Shown here one piece after another: positions 36,277 through 46,650 of a stretch of 64,000 bases of DNA. Every line of letters starts with the position of its first letter. Within the stretch, counting starts at the first letter, position 1. The stretch is taken from assembly GCA_028551475.1 (NCBI GenBank), contig CM052360.1, positions 17,100,501 through 17,164,500 of the forward strand, given 5' to 3'. This stretch comes from Casuarina equisetifolia (lineage: Eukaryota; Streptophyta; Magnoliopsida; Fagales; Casuarinaceae). Below the pieces are notes generated by a model that was not told the DNA's origin, searched no databases, and was given only the letters and a program-made list of their open reading frames with translations. A program made the position numbers and the translations under genes.

Positions 36277-37700
36277 CTTGATGGGGTTTGTTGTTACCCC
36301 AATAAACTCTCTTAAATGCTCATGCTGAACTTGCAACATACTTTTTGTAAAAAGATTTGCATGTTGATTTTCATTGGGATAAAATTCAAACCTAACTTCC
36401 TTCAATTCCACCAGCTCTTTGACATGGTGCACCTTGATGGAAACATGTTTTATAGGTGAATGGTGACTGGGATTTTTAGTCATTACAATGGCTGACTTAC
36501 TATCATTGTAGATAACTATTTCCTACTTTTGATCAAAGCCAATCTTACAGAGTATTCTTCGTAACTAAATAAATTGGCAATCTGCTATGGAGGCTGCAAT
36601 GTACTCTACCTCTGTAGTTGAAAGTGAGACTATATCTTGCTTCTTGGAAGACCATGAAAAAGCAGCAGAACCCATGCTAAACACATACCCACTTGTGCTC
36701 CTAACATCCTTTACACTACTGCCCTAGTCACTATTGATAAATCCCACCAATGCAAAATTTTCTATTTGGTTATAAAGCAAACCAAACTACAAAGTTCCTT
36801 GGAGATACCTTAAAACCCATTTGAGTTTGGTGTACTGCAACATTGTGGGCTTCTGCATGTGCCGAGAAAGAATGGATACATAAAACAAAATATCTTGGCA
36901 TGTTGCTATTAAATATAGTAGACTTCCTACTAGACTGTGAAACAAAGTGCCATTTGCTTCTCCCGAATTATCATATGCACCAATCTTCTCACTAGAAACC
37001 AATGGTGTAGTCATAGGCTTGCATCCATTCATATTGTGTTTAGCAAGTAAAGACTTCATAAACTTTGTTTAAGAAACAAAAATCCCATTCTCTTGCTATG
37101 AAACTTCTAGTTCAAGGAAGTACTGCATGGATCCAATATCATTCATTTTGAACACCTTTTTCATCTCATCTTTAAATCTTTCTAGTCTTCTTTCATCATT
37201 TCCTATATAAATGAGATCATCCATATAAATAGAGGTTAGGAGAGCTGATTCACCTTCATAAGATATAAAAAGCGTGGGTTTAATGGAACTTCAAACAAAG
37301 CCTTGTTTGATGAAATATACATTAATTTTGCTGAACCATGCATGAGGCGCTTGCCTTAGCCCGTTTAGAGCCTTCTTTAGCTTTAGAACTTTGTTTTCAG
37401 ATCCTTTTCTTCATAGCCTTTTGGTTGATCTACATACACTTCTTTCTCTATCTCTCTATTCAAGAAAGACGCTTTTACATCTAGTTGCATAACTTTCCAT
37501 TTGAATTGAGTTGCAACAACAAGAATTAATCGAATGGTTTCTGAACGAGCTACAAGAGAGAATGTTTCAGTGAAATATGTACTAGGGATTTGAGAGTATC
37601 CCTTAGCAACTAACCTTGCTTTATGCTTCGCAATCTAACCTTGAGCATCGGTTTTAGTTTTAAATACCCATTTCATTCTAATTGTCTTCTTTCCTTTTGG
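36271..37700 (-). pseudogene. Copia reverse transcriptase and RNase H, interrupted
   Basis: The catalytic YMDD box is at 37227-37216. Downstream, the frame 37059-36787 carries the LVGSLLYL-type block and LKWVLRYLQGTL, the link into RNase H. Frame 36483-36271 carries the last RNase H block (KHVSIKVHHVKELVE, then LFTKSM). Several in-frame stops separate these pieces. Confidence 0.85.
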
Positions 37701-38334
37701 CTAGTCTACCATGGACCATGTATCATTTCTTTTGATGGTATTAATTTCTTCATCCATCACTAATTTCCATTCTGGCTCTTATACAACTTCTTCAAATGAT
37801 ACTGGCTTTGCATTTGCAACATTACAACTTTCATACAAATCCAAACTCCTCATCCTAATAGGAGACATGCTGGACAGTTCTCATGTATTTGCTAAAGAGA
37901 TTCCTTGCAATCTTTCACTTGATGACTCAAGATGTCTTTCACTCTATAAAGGCGTTGATGCTTCAGTTTCTTCGTCTATCTATTGTGTTTTTTGAATAAG
38001 CATATCTCCACCAACACTGACATCATGAGGCTCACTTCCATTTTGTACTTCAGTTTTTTGCGAGTTCTAATTTCCTAAAGCATCTTCATCCACCACTACA
38101 TTACAACTAATGATTAGTTTGTTCCTTGAAATATCAAACACTCGGTAAGCTTTAGAATAAGGTTGTAGCCAAGAAATATACCTCTGTTTGCTTTCCTTTC
38201 CAATTTGTGTCGGTTTTGCTCAAGAACATGAATGAAGCAAGGAAAGACAAACACCCTGAAATGATTAAAAAAAGGTTTTTTTTCCCTTCCATTCTTTATA
38301 CGGTGTAGTTTTCTCTAAGTGAAAGGTTGGACTC

Positions 38335-38763
38335 CTATTCAGTACATAAACAGCTGTGTTGATTGCTTCTCCTAAAAAATCTTTTAAGAATAGACTTCTC
38401 CTTAAGCATACTTCTGGCCATGTTTAGTATCATTTTGTTCGTACGTTCCACAATGCCATTTTGCTCCAGAGAATAGCTTGCTGTGAGTTGATGCTTGATT
38501 CCATTTTCATAACAAAAACTGTTGAATTTTTTTGATAAGTATTCTCCATCTCTGTCAGAGTGAATGATCTTCAAGACTCTATTTTCTTTTTCTATTTCTC
38601 TTTTGAATCGTATGAAAGCTTGTGGAGCTTTTGACTTTTCTTTTAAGAAAGATACCCAATAAGAATGTGAGGCATCATCAATAAACAAAATAAAATACTT
38701 ATTCCCTTTCTTGCTAGCAATTCTCATAGGTTTATAAATAACTGTGTGAACCAACTCCAACAA
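38335..38763 (-). pseudogene. Copia integrase core domain
   Basis: A 142-codon frame with the D-D-E arrangement of an rve integrase core: FIDDASHSYWVSFL, then IIHSDRDGEY, then EQNGIVERTN. It is preceded on the same strand by the gag-pre-integrase frame, with a stop between. The C-terminal end is lost to a frame change. Confidence 0.88.
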
Positions 38764-38820
38764 TTTAGATCTTCTTTCTTTGCTCTTGGATGGAAAAGAC
38801 TGTCTAGTACTCTTTCCAAG

Positions 38821-39198
38821 TTAGCATCCACTACAAACATTCTCTGTTGCTTTTACTGAAGGAAGGCCGTTCACCATATTCTGAGCATTTAACTTTTTAA
38901 GGGATCTGAAGTTGAGATGCCCAAACCGCCAGTGACATAGTTTACTTTTGTCCTCGGCTACACTTAGCACTATTTGAGCTACATATTGAAACTTGATAGG
39001 AAAATTCCTAGCATTCTGCATATCAATGTTGGCCAACTCTTTTTCTCTCTCATAAAAAATCCGCCAATGGTTATCTTTAAACAAAAAGGTATGTTTGTTT
39101 TCCATCATTTGTCCCACACTTAGAAGATTTGACCCAAGTATGGGAACAAACAATACATCACAGATAACCTGGGGGCCATGAAGAGTATCTACAACCAC
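38821..39198 (-). pseudogene. Copia gag-pre-integrase domain
   Basis: The frame shows VICDVLFVPILGSNLLSVGQ and then CHWRFGHLNFRSLKKL, ending ENVCSGC: the His/Cys zinc-binding module that comes before the integrase core in copia polyproteins. Confidence 0.85.
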
Positions 39199-39434
39199 TC
39201 AAGCTTTTCCCAAGATGTTAATAGATCGATTATCTCCAAGTCTAACCTGGGAAATAAAGGTTTTATTAAGGCTAGAGAAGAGACTTTCATAGGGAGTCAT
39301 GTGATTTGTACACCCATTATTCACATACCAAAGGGTCGGATCTATGCAAGTAACAGATAAGCTAGCAAAAAACAAGTATGCTTAAGATTCTCTTCCTTCT
39401 TAGCAACATTTACTCGATGATTGTTCTTAGATCA

Positions 39435-39476
39435 ACAATTTTTCTCCAAATGTCCAAATTTTTTACAGTTACGGCA
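39435..39476 (-). other. Gag CCHC zinc knuckle of the younger copia element
   Basis: On the minus strand this encodes CRNCKKFGHLEKNC, a perfect C-x2-C-x4-H-x4-C knuckle. It is preceded by another Cys/His cluster (39477-39540) and followed directly by TGA. Confidence 0.85.
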
Positions 39477-39856
39477 TTGAGGCTTACCCTTATGCCAACA
39501 ATATTTTCCTAGAAGGTTGGTTTTCTTACAAATTTTGCACAGAGGATACCTAGTTCTCCCTTCTACTGACTCATCCCTTTCTTCATTATCATTTGATGAG
39601 ATTTTTAAAAGAAACCTTGGCCTTAAAGGTAGTTTCTAGTGGAACTTTGTCTTTTCTTCGACTAATTCTTTTTTTATAAGCTTCCAAACTTCCCATGAGT
39701 TATGATACATACATTTTAGTGAAATCTTTTATTTCCTCAATGGTAGTTACAATAGAGTCAAATTTTTCTATGAGACCAATAAGCAACTTTTCTACAACCC
39801 TTGAATCTGGCAATGGTTCTCCTAAAGAACAAATTTGACTCATTACATCATTTATT

Positions 39857-40189
39857 CTAATACCCTATGACTAGCTCATCATTTTCCACTTTTAACAATT
39901 CTAGATCTTTCTTAAGTGATTGCAATCGAACTACAGGTACCTTTGGAGTCCCAATGAACTCATTTTTTAGCATGGTCCACACTTCTTGTGGTGTATCAAT
40001 ATGAGTCATTTGGCTAAATATATCATCTAAAATGGACAACTGCACCACAAGAAGTGTCTTGACCTCTTTGCCCATGTTCTTTATGTGCCACTCACATTCA
40101 ACAAGCATCAACTTCTCCATGTCCTCAACCTTGGGAATACTATTCTCCACAATCTCCCACATCCCTTGACACTTTAGATATGTTATCAT
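39857..40189 (-). pseudogene. Copia gag (UBN2-like), partial
   Basis: 110 codons with YLKCQGMWEIVE near the start and IDTPQEVWTMLKNEFIG, then LKKDLELLKV, the usual gag fold blocks of copia polyproteins. The frame closes before the zinc knuckles. Confidence 0.8.
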
Positions 40190-40373
40190 TCGAGTAGACC
40201 ATGTTTTGTAATTGGTAACATTAAAGACAGGCAGTTGAAGCTAAATGTTAGGGATAAGTGGGGTTGATTGTTGGTTATTGGAAGTTGAAGCTCCAAATGG
40301 TGATCCCACCATGACAACTCAGACAAGGATGGTTAAGGAAGGTGTAGAGAAACATGTGGGATGTGATTATTAG

Positions 40374-40387
40374 GAACCTAATACCAT
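40374..40387 (-). other. Primer-binding site of the younger copia element
   Basis: On the minus strand TGGTATTAGGTTCC follows the 5' LTR within a base. It resembles the initiator tRNA-Met primer site (TGGTATCAGAGC). Confidence 0.7.
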
Positions 40388-40810
40388 TGATAACGTAAAG
40401 TGGTTCTATGGTAGTATGGAGAGAAGAACAAATTGACTGAATTGAATGGTTCTCAAACTTTCTTATAGAAACAAACAATGGGTTTACATAGCTACAAGGA
40501 TGGAGCATATAAAGCTAACAAAAGTCCTTACTAATTACTTGGCTTACAATAACAAAAGACCCAATACAAAAGAAGAGGAGCAACCTTCTATTTATAATAA
40601 AAATTCAGCCTACGCACTGTTTGTTCCCATGCTTTCTAACACACCAACGATATGGCCTCATTTAGCTAAACTATTTCATATCTTATCTTTTTGTAGGCCA
40701 ATCGAGTAGGCTTGCTTTCCATTTATAAGGCATGCTCCTTGCCGTGATTGTCACTCAAGCTTTCACAGGTCCTACATTGTTAAGTGACGACAACCACATC
40801 ATTTCTAACA
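40388..40810 (-). repeat. 5' LTR of the younger copia element
   Basis: Partner of 35853-36276; TG/CA ends intact, inner border set by the primer-binding site, outer border by the ACTAT duplication. Confidence 0.92.
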
Positions 40811-40815
40811 ACTAT
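40811..40815. repeat. Target-site duplication ACTAT, right copy
   Basis: Identical to 35848-35852. Confidence 0.9.
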
Positions 40816-41402
40816 CATAACAACAATATATAATGGATTTACTTCATCAAAAAAAGATGGAAAATTGCAAAGAAATTGCTACTCCTATCACTAAGCCTTT
40901 AGACTTGAGACACTAAGATATCTCATTTTCTTAACCAATCCTTTAAATCAATATGGCTAGTTATTTGTAGTATCTAAACTTTACAAGACCTAACCTTCAA
41001 TATTCAATGAAGTAGCTGTTAGTTTATGTAGCAACCAACATAGCAAGGTTATCATAATCTGAAACATGTGTTTCACTATTTTCATAGCATTATAGGTTTT
41101 AGGTTGAAGATTCATTTGAATAGCTCCCTAAATTTGTATGGGTTTAATGTTGCAAACTATGCTAGGTGCTCCAATACTCAAAGACCTATGACTAGATTTT
41201 GTTTTTCTTAGGAGCAAATTGTATATGTTGGAGTGCTTAATGGCAACCTACAGTCTTAAGATCATCTATAAAAGCCAAATACTAGTCACTCACTTATGCT
41301 GTAGCAAAAATCTTGGATTTGTCATCTCATAAAGGGACTTGAATGTGCCTTAATTTCAACCCATCAAATTACTTTGCAGTAGTCTATCAATGCTTCAACT
41401 TA

Positions 41403-41458
41403 CAACCAAGTTAACAATTTAGGGAATACTCAACCAAGTTAACAATTTAGGGAATACT
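41403..41458. repeat. Perfect 28-bp tandem duplication
   Basis: CAACCAAGTTAACAATTTAG and eight more bases occur at 41403-41430 and again at 41431-41458 without a mismatch. It lies inside the decayed RNase H part of the old copia element and must be more recent than that decay. Confidence 0.92.
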
Positions 41459-41637
41459 CAAGCACATCAAAGTTTATATCATTTTGTTAGGGGAAAAGGT
41501 GGCTCTTGGCACTCTTATTACAATTCACGCTCCATCATGTGCTTAACTTGTAGACTTATTTACTAAGCCATCGCCCATTATCCATTTCATTTTATAATGA
41601 TTCAAATTTGCTCATGTCATCCCAAGTTTGTAGGAGA

Positions 41638-42090
41638 ACGTTAAAGAGCAAACCTTGGAATCACAAAAGATGTCTCAAAAACCTTTTGCTTTTGTCAGCA
41701 AAGCAAGGGTTCTTAAGACTTTCACTTCACCAAGATAGTCACCACATTAAGCACATAGCAAAGTCCTTGACTGTTGAAGAAATAAATTCTATCTTCGGAA
41801 AACAAAGAGTAGTTGTCTTGGAAAAAACTAAGAACTATTACAAAACGAAGAGCTGCACCTATCGTTCAATATGCCCATTAAAGCTTGCCGCTTCTGCATC
41901 ATTAAAGCCTCCCACGCTTCTCCAATCAAATTGATGAGCATGCTTGTAGAACTTTTACGGTTCCCATTCATTTTGTAACCATAAAAGGCATGCGACATAC
42001 TGTAAATGTCAAACAAATACTTAATACATAGAAACTTCTCTCGAAGTGTGCACCACTATCCGTTGTCCTAATTCCTGGGTTTTCATCGCA
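41638..42090 (+). repeat. Right LTR remnant of the old copia element
   Basis: The start is placed after the RNase H end, at a decayed GTTAAAGAG-type LTR beginning. Only the last roughly 130 bp align well with the left remnant (31600-31725), so the left border is inference. Confidence 0.45.
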
Positions 42091-43392
42091 CCATCATTGA
42101 ATCTCAAATCGTGCACCAACCGGCCACTTAAATGTATAGATTGAATGGGTCTTATAAATATCCTTATATATTGGTTTGTAAATCATCGAATTCAAGAAAT
42201 ATTTTCTTGTTTATGCAAACACAATTTCTACCTGCTATTCTGGCTTTTCTAGTGATCATTCATTCTAATCTGAATTTCACTAAAATGGTCCCTTTAGTCA
42301 ATAGGTTTTGGAGCAATTGAAATGCCATTTAATTTCACCTATTCAAATGTTCAAAACCCATATTTTTTGCCGAAAACATCTTCCCATAAAACTACGTCTT
42401 CTCCCTTCTGGTTGAATAGCACTCCCTCAGAATCAAGCTGAATAGCTCGGCCCGTCGACATCATTTTGTAGCATATTTGACTAAAGCTGTGCATTTTGAT
42501 CCCTAGAGAAACGATGCCGCGCACATGAAACATACGGATCCCTGCTGCGGTTTCACAAAATAAAAACGAGCAGTAGCGTAGCGTTTTTAGTGCTCTAAAT
42601 TTGTATATTTTATTTTAGCTATTCAATCACCAAAATCTCCCGCATTTCCTCTGAAAATATTCACCGAATATCTGCTTATATTTATAATCTACCAACAATA
42701 CAGTTTAACATTTTTTTTCTTGATAACCATTTAATATGTTGAGATGTGGTTAACATATATCATGAAATGGGGTATTATAATTCCATCATAATTATTCTTT
42801 TTTCTCTTGGCACATGAGGACTTCACATACAATATAACAACACTTAAAAGTTGTATATTGTATTAGCAATTGTGTCGACCTCTCTTTATTTTATCTTGTT
42901 ATTTGCCTATTGTTTTCGTTTTACAAATGAGCATCAAACGATCATCTTTTGGAACTATACTGATAACTAAAGAATAGCTATAGAATTTAAGAAATATGAA
43001 ATAGTTCTAAAAACACCCCCTTCTTAGATTGCCCATTTTTTCCAGCAGCTACTAGTAGACCCTAAACAATAACATTACTTTATCCTTATGACTATCAAAT
43101 GATACGGAATCTTCATATTAAAGGATATTTTCTCTACGTTTATCAAGAATAAGCCTTGAGAGTAGAGTTATAATTACTTTGGTGTCATCTTGACAACGTT
43201 TATCGATAACCATCTAACAGAACCAATAGGCAAAAGTCAAATAACTTACTTGGTGGCCATGTAAGTTAAAAGCCTTTCATCATTTACTAGTGAGTTTTTA
43301 TTTCTACTCTCTCGAGCAGATCATCACTAACACCACTTCTGTTGATGAAGTTACATTAGATTTTCCGAGACATAAAAGAAGCGTGGACTTAT
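42091..43392. other. Intergenic, 3' flank of the bHLH gene
   Basis: No gene supported. A 60-codon minus frame (42533-42351), including GRAIQLDSEGVLFNQKGED, has protein-like composition but no known motif or partner exon. The region just below 43393 should carry the 3' UTR of the bHLH gene. Confidence 0.45.
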
Positions 43393-46300
43393 TTATCTAT
43401 ACAAACATCCTCGGTATGCTGGTGTACTCCAATAGTCTGATCCCGTATTCTCACGGTAAATTTGAGGTGTACAAGAGATGGGAACTAAACAAAGACCTCT
43501 ACTTTTCAGGTCAGGCTTTGTGTCTCCCTTATCTTTCCTATCCAGACCTCCCCATGGATCCTGAAATGAGCAAGAATAGATTAATCATTATAGAGTTATA
43601 TTTCAACTCTTGGAAGTTGATTAACATGCATGATCAAGACCTTGTGCCTACACATACCTTGTGTGGATTAGTCTTCATGTAAGGATTACTTAATAGCTGT
43701 AAAATCCATAAAAAGATAAAACACAAGTAATTAGGGCCAATAGTTCGATTTTTGTTTATCTTTATTGAGAAGCAGAAAAATTATCTACTAACAATGTGCT
43801 TTATCATGACAGTCTTGCTCATACTCAAAGCAAGGTATCTTTTTTCTTTTCTTCTCGATCTTTTATGGTGGTAATACCTTTAACCGCTTGTCCGCCTATT
43901 TCACTTTCATTCAAATAGTGATAGTTATTTTTAACGTAACAATCCAAGATGAATTGCTATGATCATCTTTATAATTTATCCCTCTAAATGTGAAACTAAA
44001 TTCTATAACAATCTCTCCTAGCAAATCTTGTTCAGGCCAAGCCAGGCCAATGCCATGAAATACCTTAAGATTACATATATTACTAGATCGCTTAAACATT
44101 TTTCTAATGATCCAAGGAAGTTCAAGCCATATTTGTGCTATCAATCTAGAATGATTAATCAACTTACAAGCGGAGCTCCCCAGAAGCACTTACAATCTCA
44201 TGTTATAAAAACATCCACGTCAAACTTATTCCATATAAGCACCTGGATAATCTATCCAGTCAATAAAAATAACTCATTCATTAGAAGTAGGACTAGCTTT
44301 CTAAAACGTCATACCTACTACTTGTGTATTGGAATTATTATAATAGGCTGAAAAGTTAATCTTAATCAAAGGGGTACATTGCTAATAAAAAATAGTTGTA
44401 TTAAAAACACTAAGCATGGGCTCTAACTTCCGAGCCAAGCTTCATAGGTAATTTCAGAAAGTTACAATCTCAAGTTAACTAGTTTACTAGAAGGATAACG
44501 TAAATATAGCTAACACTTTCCTTGCTTATGAATATTATTTGCTATGTTAATTATACACTAGATTAGATTAGACTTTGTAGTTGACTGTTGGAATCATCGG
44601 GCGAATCTAGCGCTTTCCCTGGACCATTAACATCGTTATTCATGAATTCTCCTCTAATAAACTTAAAATGACAGCTTCAATAGATTGTATCACCTGTACT
44701 TGTTCTTGTAGAAACTTTATATATTGAATTGCTTCGAAGAGCACAGAAGCTGTATCAGTCTGAAAATGAATCAGAACCAAAAGAATAAGATCGTGGATTT
44801 CCATAAATGGAGGAACATAAAACGGACAGGAAAACAATGAGGAACAAAGTTTCATAACAACTGTCTTCACCTTTCCAAAAGGCGAAACAATTTGCTGAAG
44901 GGCCGTGATTCTGTCCGTAATCTTTACTTTTGGTGCCTGTGCCTGTTCAGCATTAAAGATTTCCTACGTAATTAAACAGTCTTGTTCTTTTCCAGCTGAA
45001 GAATAATGCCTTAATCATATACCTTAGCGGTCGAAGCTGTGGGACTCTCATGCTTTGGTTTCTTCAGGGATGAATCTGAACCATCTTCTGACCTTTTCCT
45101 TTTTCCTTCACTTGTAGCTGCCGGTCCTTTTCCATTAATTCTAGTCTGCATGGAGCAAGTATATTTTGTCAAAAAAAAAAAAAAAAGAACTGAACAAATT
45201 GTTAAAGAAAAGATATACTGAGGTAGAAATTAAAAAAAAAAAAAATATTAAAATAAAAAATCACATGCTGTTACCAGAGATGAAGTTTGTAGCCCTTGCT
45301 TCTTATGAACAGAGGGATTAAGGGATTTAAGACGGGGATTAGGTGCATGGATATCCACCAGCGGCTTGCCTATACGACTACCGAAAGATATAATGTCAGC
45401 AAAGCTTCTTAAGCGGGGGCAGGAAGTAGAGTTAGGCATCCCATAATATCTGGCGTTATCTCCTACCAATGAGTTGTTAAGTTCAACTTGATATCCAACG
45501 CCATTACTGTTGAATGGCCTTCGTAATAAAGCTAACGGGGCATCACTTTCACGAGATTCATTCTCAACTTTCGGATTATGACCATAACATGAGTACAAGC
45601 ATGAATTCCGAGTTCCCAAACCACAGGATGTGGAGTCGCCGAAAGTTTGCTTCATGTTATCACAAGGATCAGGATTTGAGTAGTGATCCACCGAAGAGCT
45701 CAAAGATATGTTGCATGTTTGGGGCTCAAATTGGCGATTGGCATCCGCAACTGGAGGGGCAATAGACCAAGTGCTGACCAGATTAGAAAGCTTGCACAAC
45801 CTTTCGTTGTCAAGGACGCTCTCACCGAACCCAGTTATGTGCTTTTCAAAGTTATTGAAAGATGTAGAAGAGTTGGTGAATTCCCAGCTGTTGTCCAGTT
45901 TCTTCAAGTAGTTGCAGGCAGGTTCAAACACCCCAGTTGACATACTCTTGGATGATAACGCATCAACAAAGTTCTCTTCCGCTTCTTGATTGGTTTGCAG
46001 CTCTCCGTTGCTTCCCACACTTCTGCATCAATCCTAAAAGTTAGTGCTCATCGGAAAAGCAACCATGTTTCACTTTTGACTCCAAAAACATGAGTTAGTT
46101 CCACCGGCAACCGATTTTCGTTTAAGATTAGAAATTAAGTCCATAAGTGTACGTGCACCTAACCATTAGACCACACTTTTCTCTTTTTCTTCCACTAAAA
46201 GATTCTTCTCCGCACTCAATCTGATCAAACAAGCATCAACAAAAGCAATAATATTTTTTTGTAGACGGTGCAACGTTCTGATAATCTTACAGAAGCACTT

Positions 46301-46650
46301 ACTACATATCAATAAATTCGCAGAAGAACGTATGGCATATTAAAAACTTACAAAAGAACATGGCTCCAGATATTGTTGTCAGAGGCATGTTCTCCAATCA
46401 ACTCGTTCGAAGAAGCAGTCTCAACAAGTCGGCGAGAGGATTCAACAGTCAAACCCGAGTGGTTGGAGGCGTTAGTAAATGATGTAGAGATGGAAACATC
46501 CTCCTCGCAAGAGGAGTTGGAGTTAGGGTTTTGATTGTGCCATGGGTTGGAATTGTTCCATGAAGATAGAGAGCTTACATGGAGATCCCACCAGTTTGGT
46601 GGCGTGGAGGAAGAGGTGGCGACGGAGGTTTCCGTGCATTCTTCGGCCAT
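43393..46650 (-). CDS. BHLH111: bHLH111-like transcription factor, seven exons
   Basis: Exons: 46650-46352, 46022-45275, 45145-45023, 44942-44871, 44759-44694, 43696-43658, 43560-43393. They join in frame to 504 aa. The N-terminus is [20 protein letters not shown], then a Ser/Asn-rich body with [20 protein letters not shown] across the first junction. Exon 3 has a basic patch ([17 protein letters not shown]) suited to nuclear import. Exons 4-5 encode the helix-loop-helix ([20 protein letters not shown], then [17 protein letters not shown], about residues 400-436). Exons 6-7 give LLSNPYMK and the terminal block [12 protein letters not shown] that marks this plant subgroup. The part before helix 1 is only PKVKIT, without the His-Glu-Arg set of E-box-binding bHLH proteins, so DNA binding may be weak, atypical or through a partner. 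Assignment to bHLH111 rests on remembered motifs. Confidence 0.88.

Larger units (their letters stand above)
35853..40810 (-). mobile_element. Full-length Ty1/copia retrotransposon inserted in the older one
   Basis: 4,958 bp with a 5-bp duplication ACTAT on both sides. LTRs are 35853-36276 (424 bp) and 40388-40810 (423 bp), with TG/CA ends. By eye I count about 35 differences between them, near 92 percent identity. A primer site lies directly inside the 5' LTR. Minus-strand order: gag (UBN2-like), zinc knuckles, gag-pre-integrase, integrase core, reverse transcriptase with YMDD, RNase H. This is the complete copia domain order, but stops and frame changes interrupt it, so it cannot be autonomous as read. 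It sits inside the reverse transcriptase of the older plus-strand copia element, in the opposite orientation. Confidence 0.95.
31600..42090 (+). mobile_element. Old, heavily decayed Ty1/copia element, split by a younger insertion
   Basis: Remnants in plus-strand order: LTR piece to about 31725; gag-like 32142-32400; protease-like active site (VDTSAT) near 32826; decayed integrase 33480-34020; reverse transcriptase 35250-35852, including KDLGPLHFF near 35780; then, after the younger element, reverse transcriptase and RNase H from 40816 to about 41640 (IMDLLHQKKM and FTKPSP blocks); last an LTR piece to about 42090. The two LTR remnants share CAAATACTTAATACATA and neighbouring blocks (31650-31725 and 42008-42085). 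Stops and frameshifts are everywhere, so it is long dead. About 1.2 kb at 34020-35240 has no copia domain I can see and may include another insertion. Confidence 0.75.

Noticed and set aside
43290-43682. 130-codon plus-strand ORF
   Set aside because: It overlaps the last two exons of the minus-strand bHLH111-like gene, whose family motifs, splice sites and phase all fit. The plus frame shows no motif.
45514-45940. Plus-strand ORFs over the bHLH exon 2
   Set aside because: Antisense shadows of a well-supported exon.
45248-46018. Separate 256-codon minus-strand gene starting at 46018
   Set aside because: The frame begins with GTG, inside exon 2 of the bHLH gene. The upstream acceptor and exon 1 continue it in frame, so it is not an independent gene.
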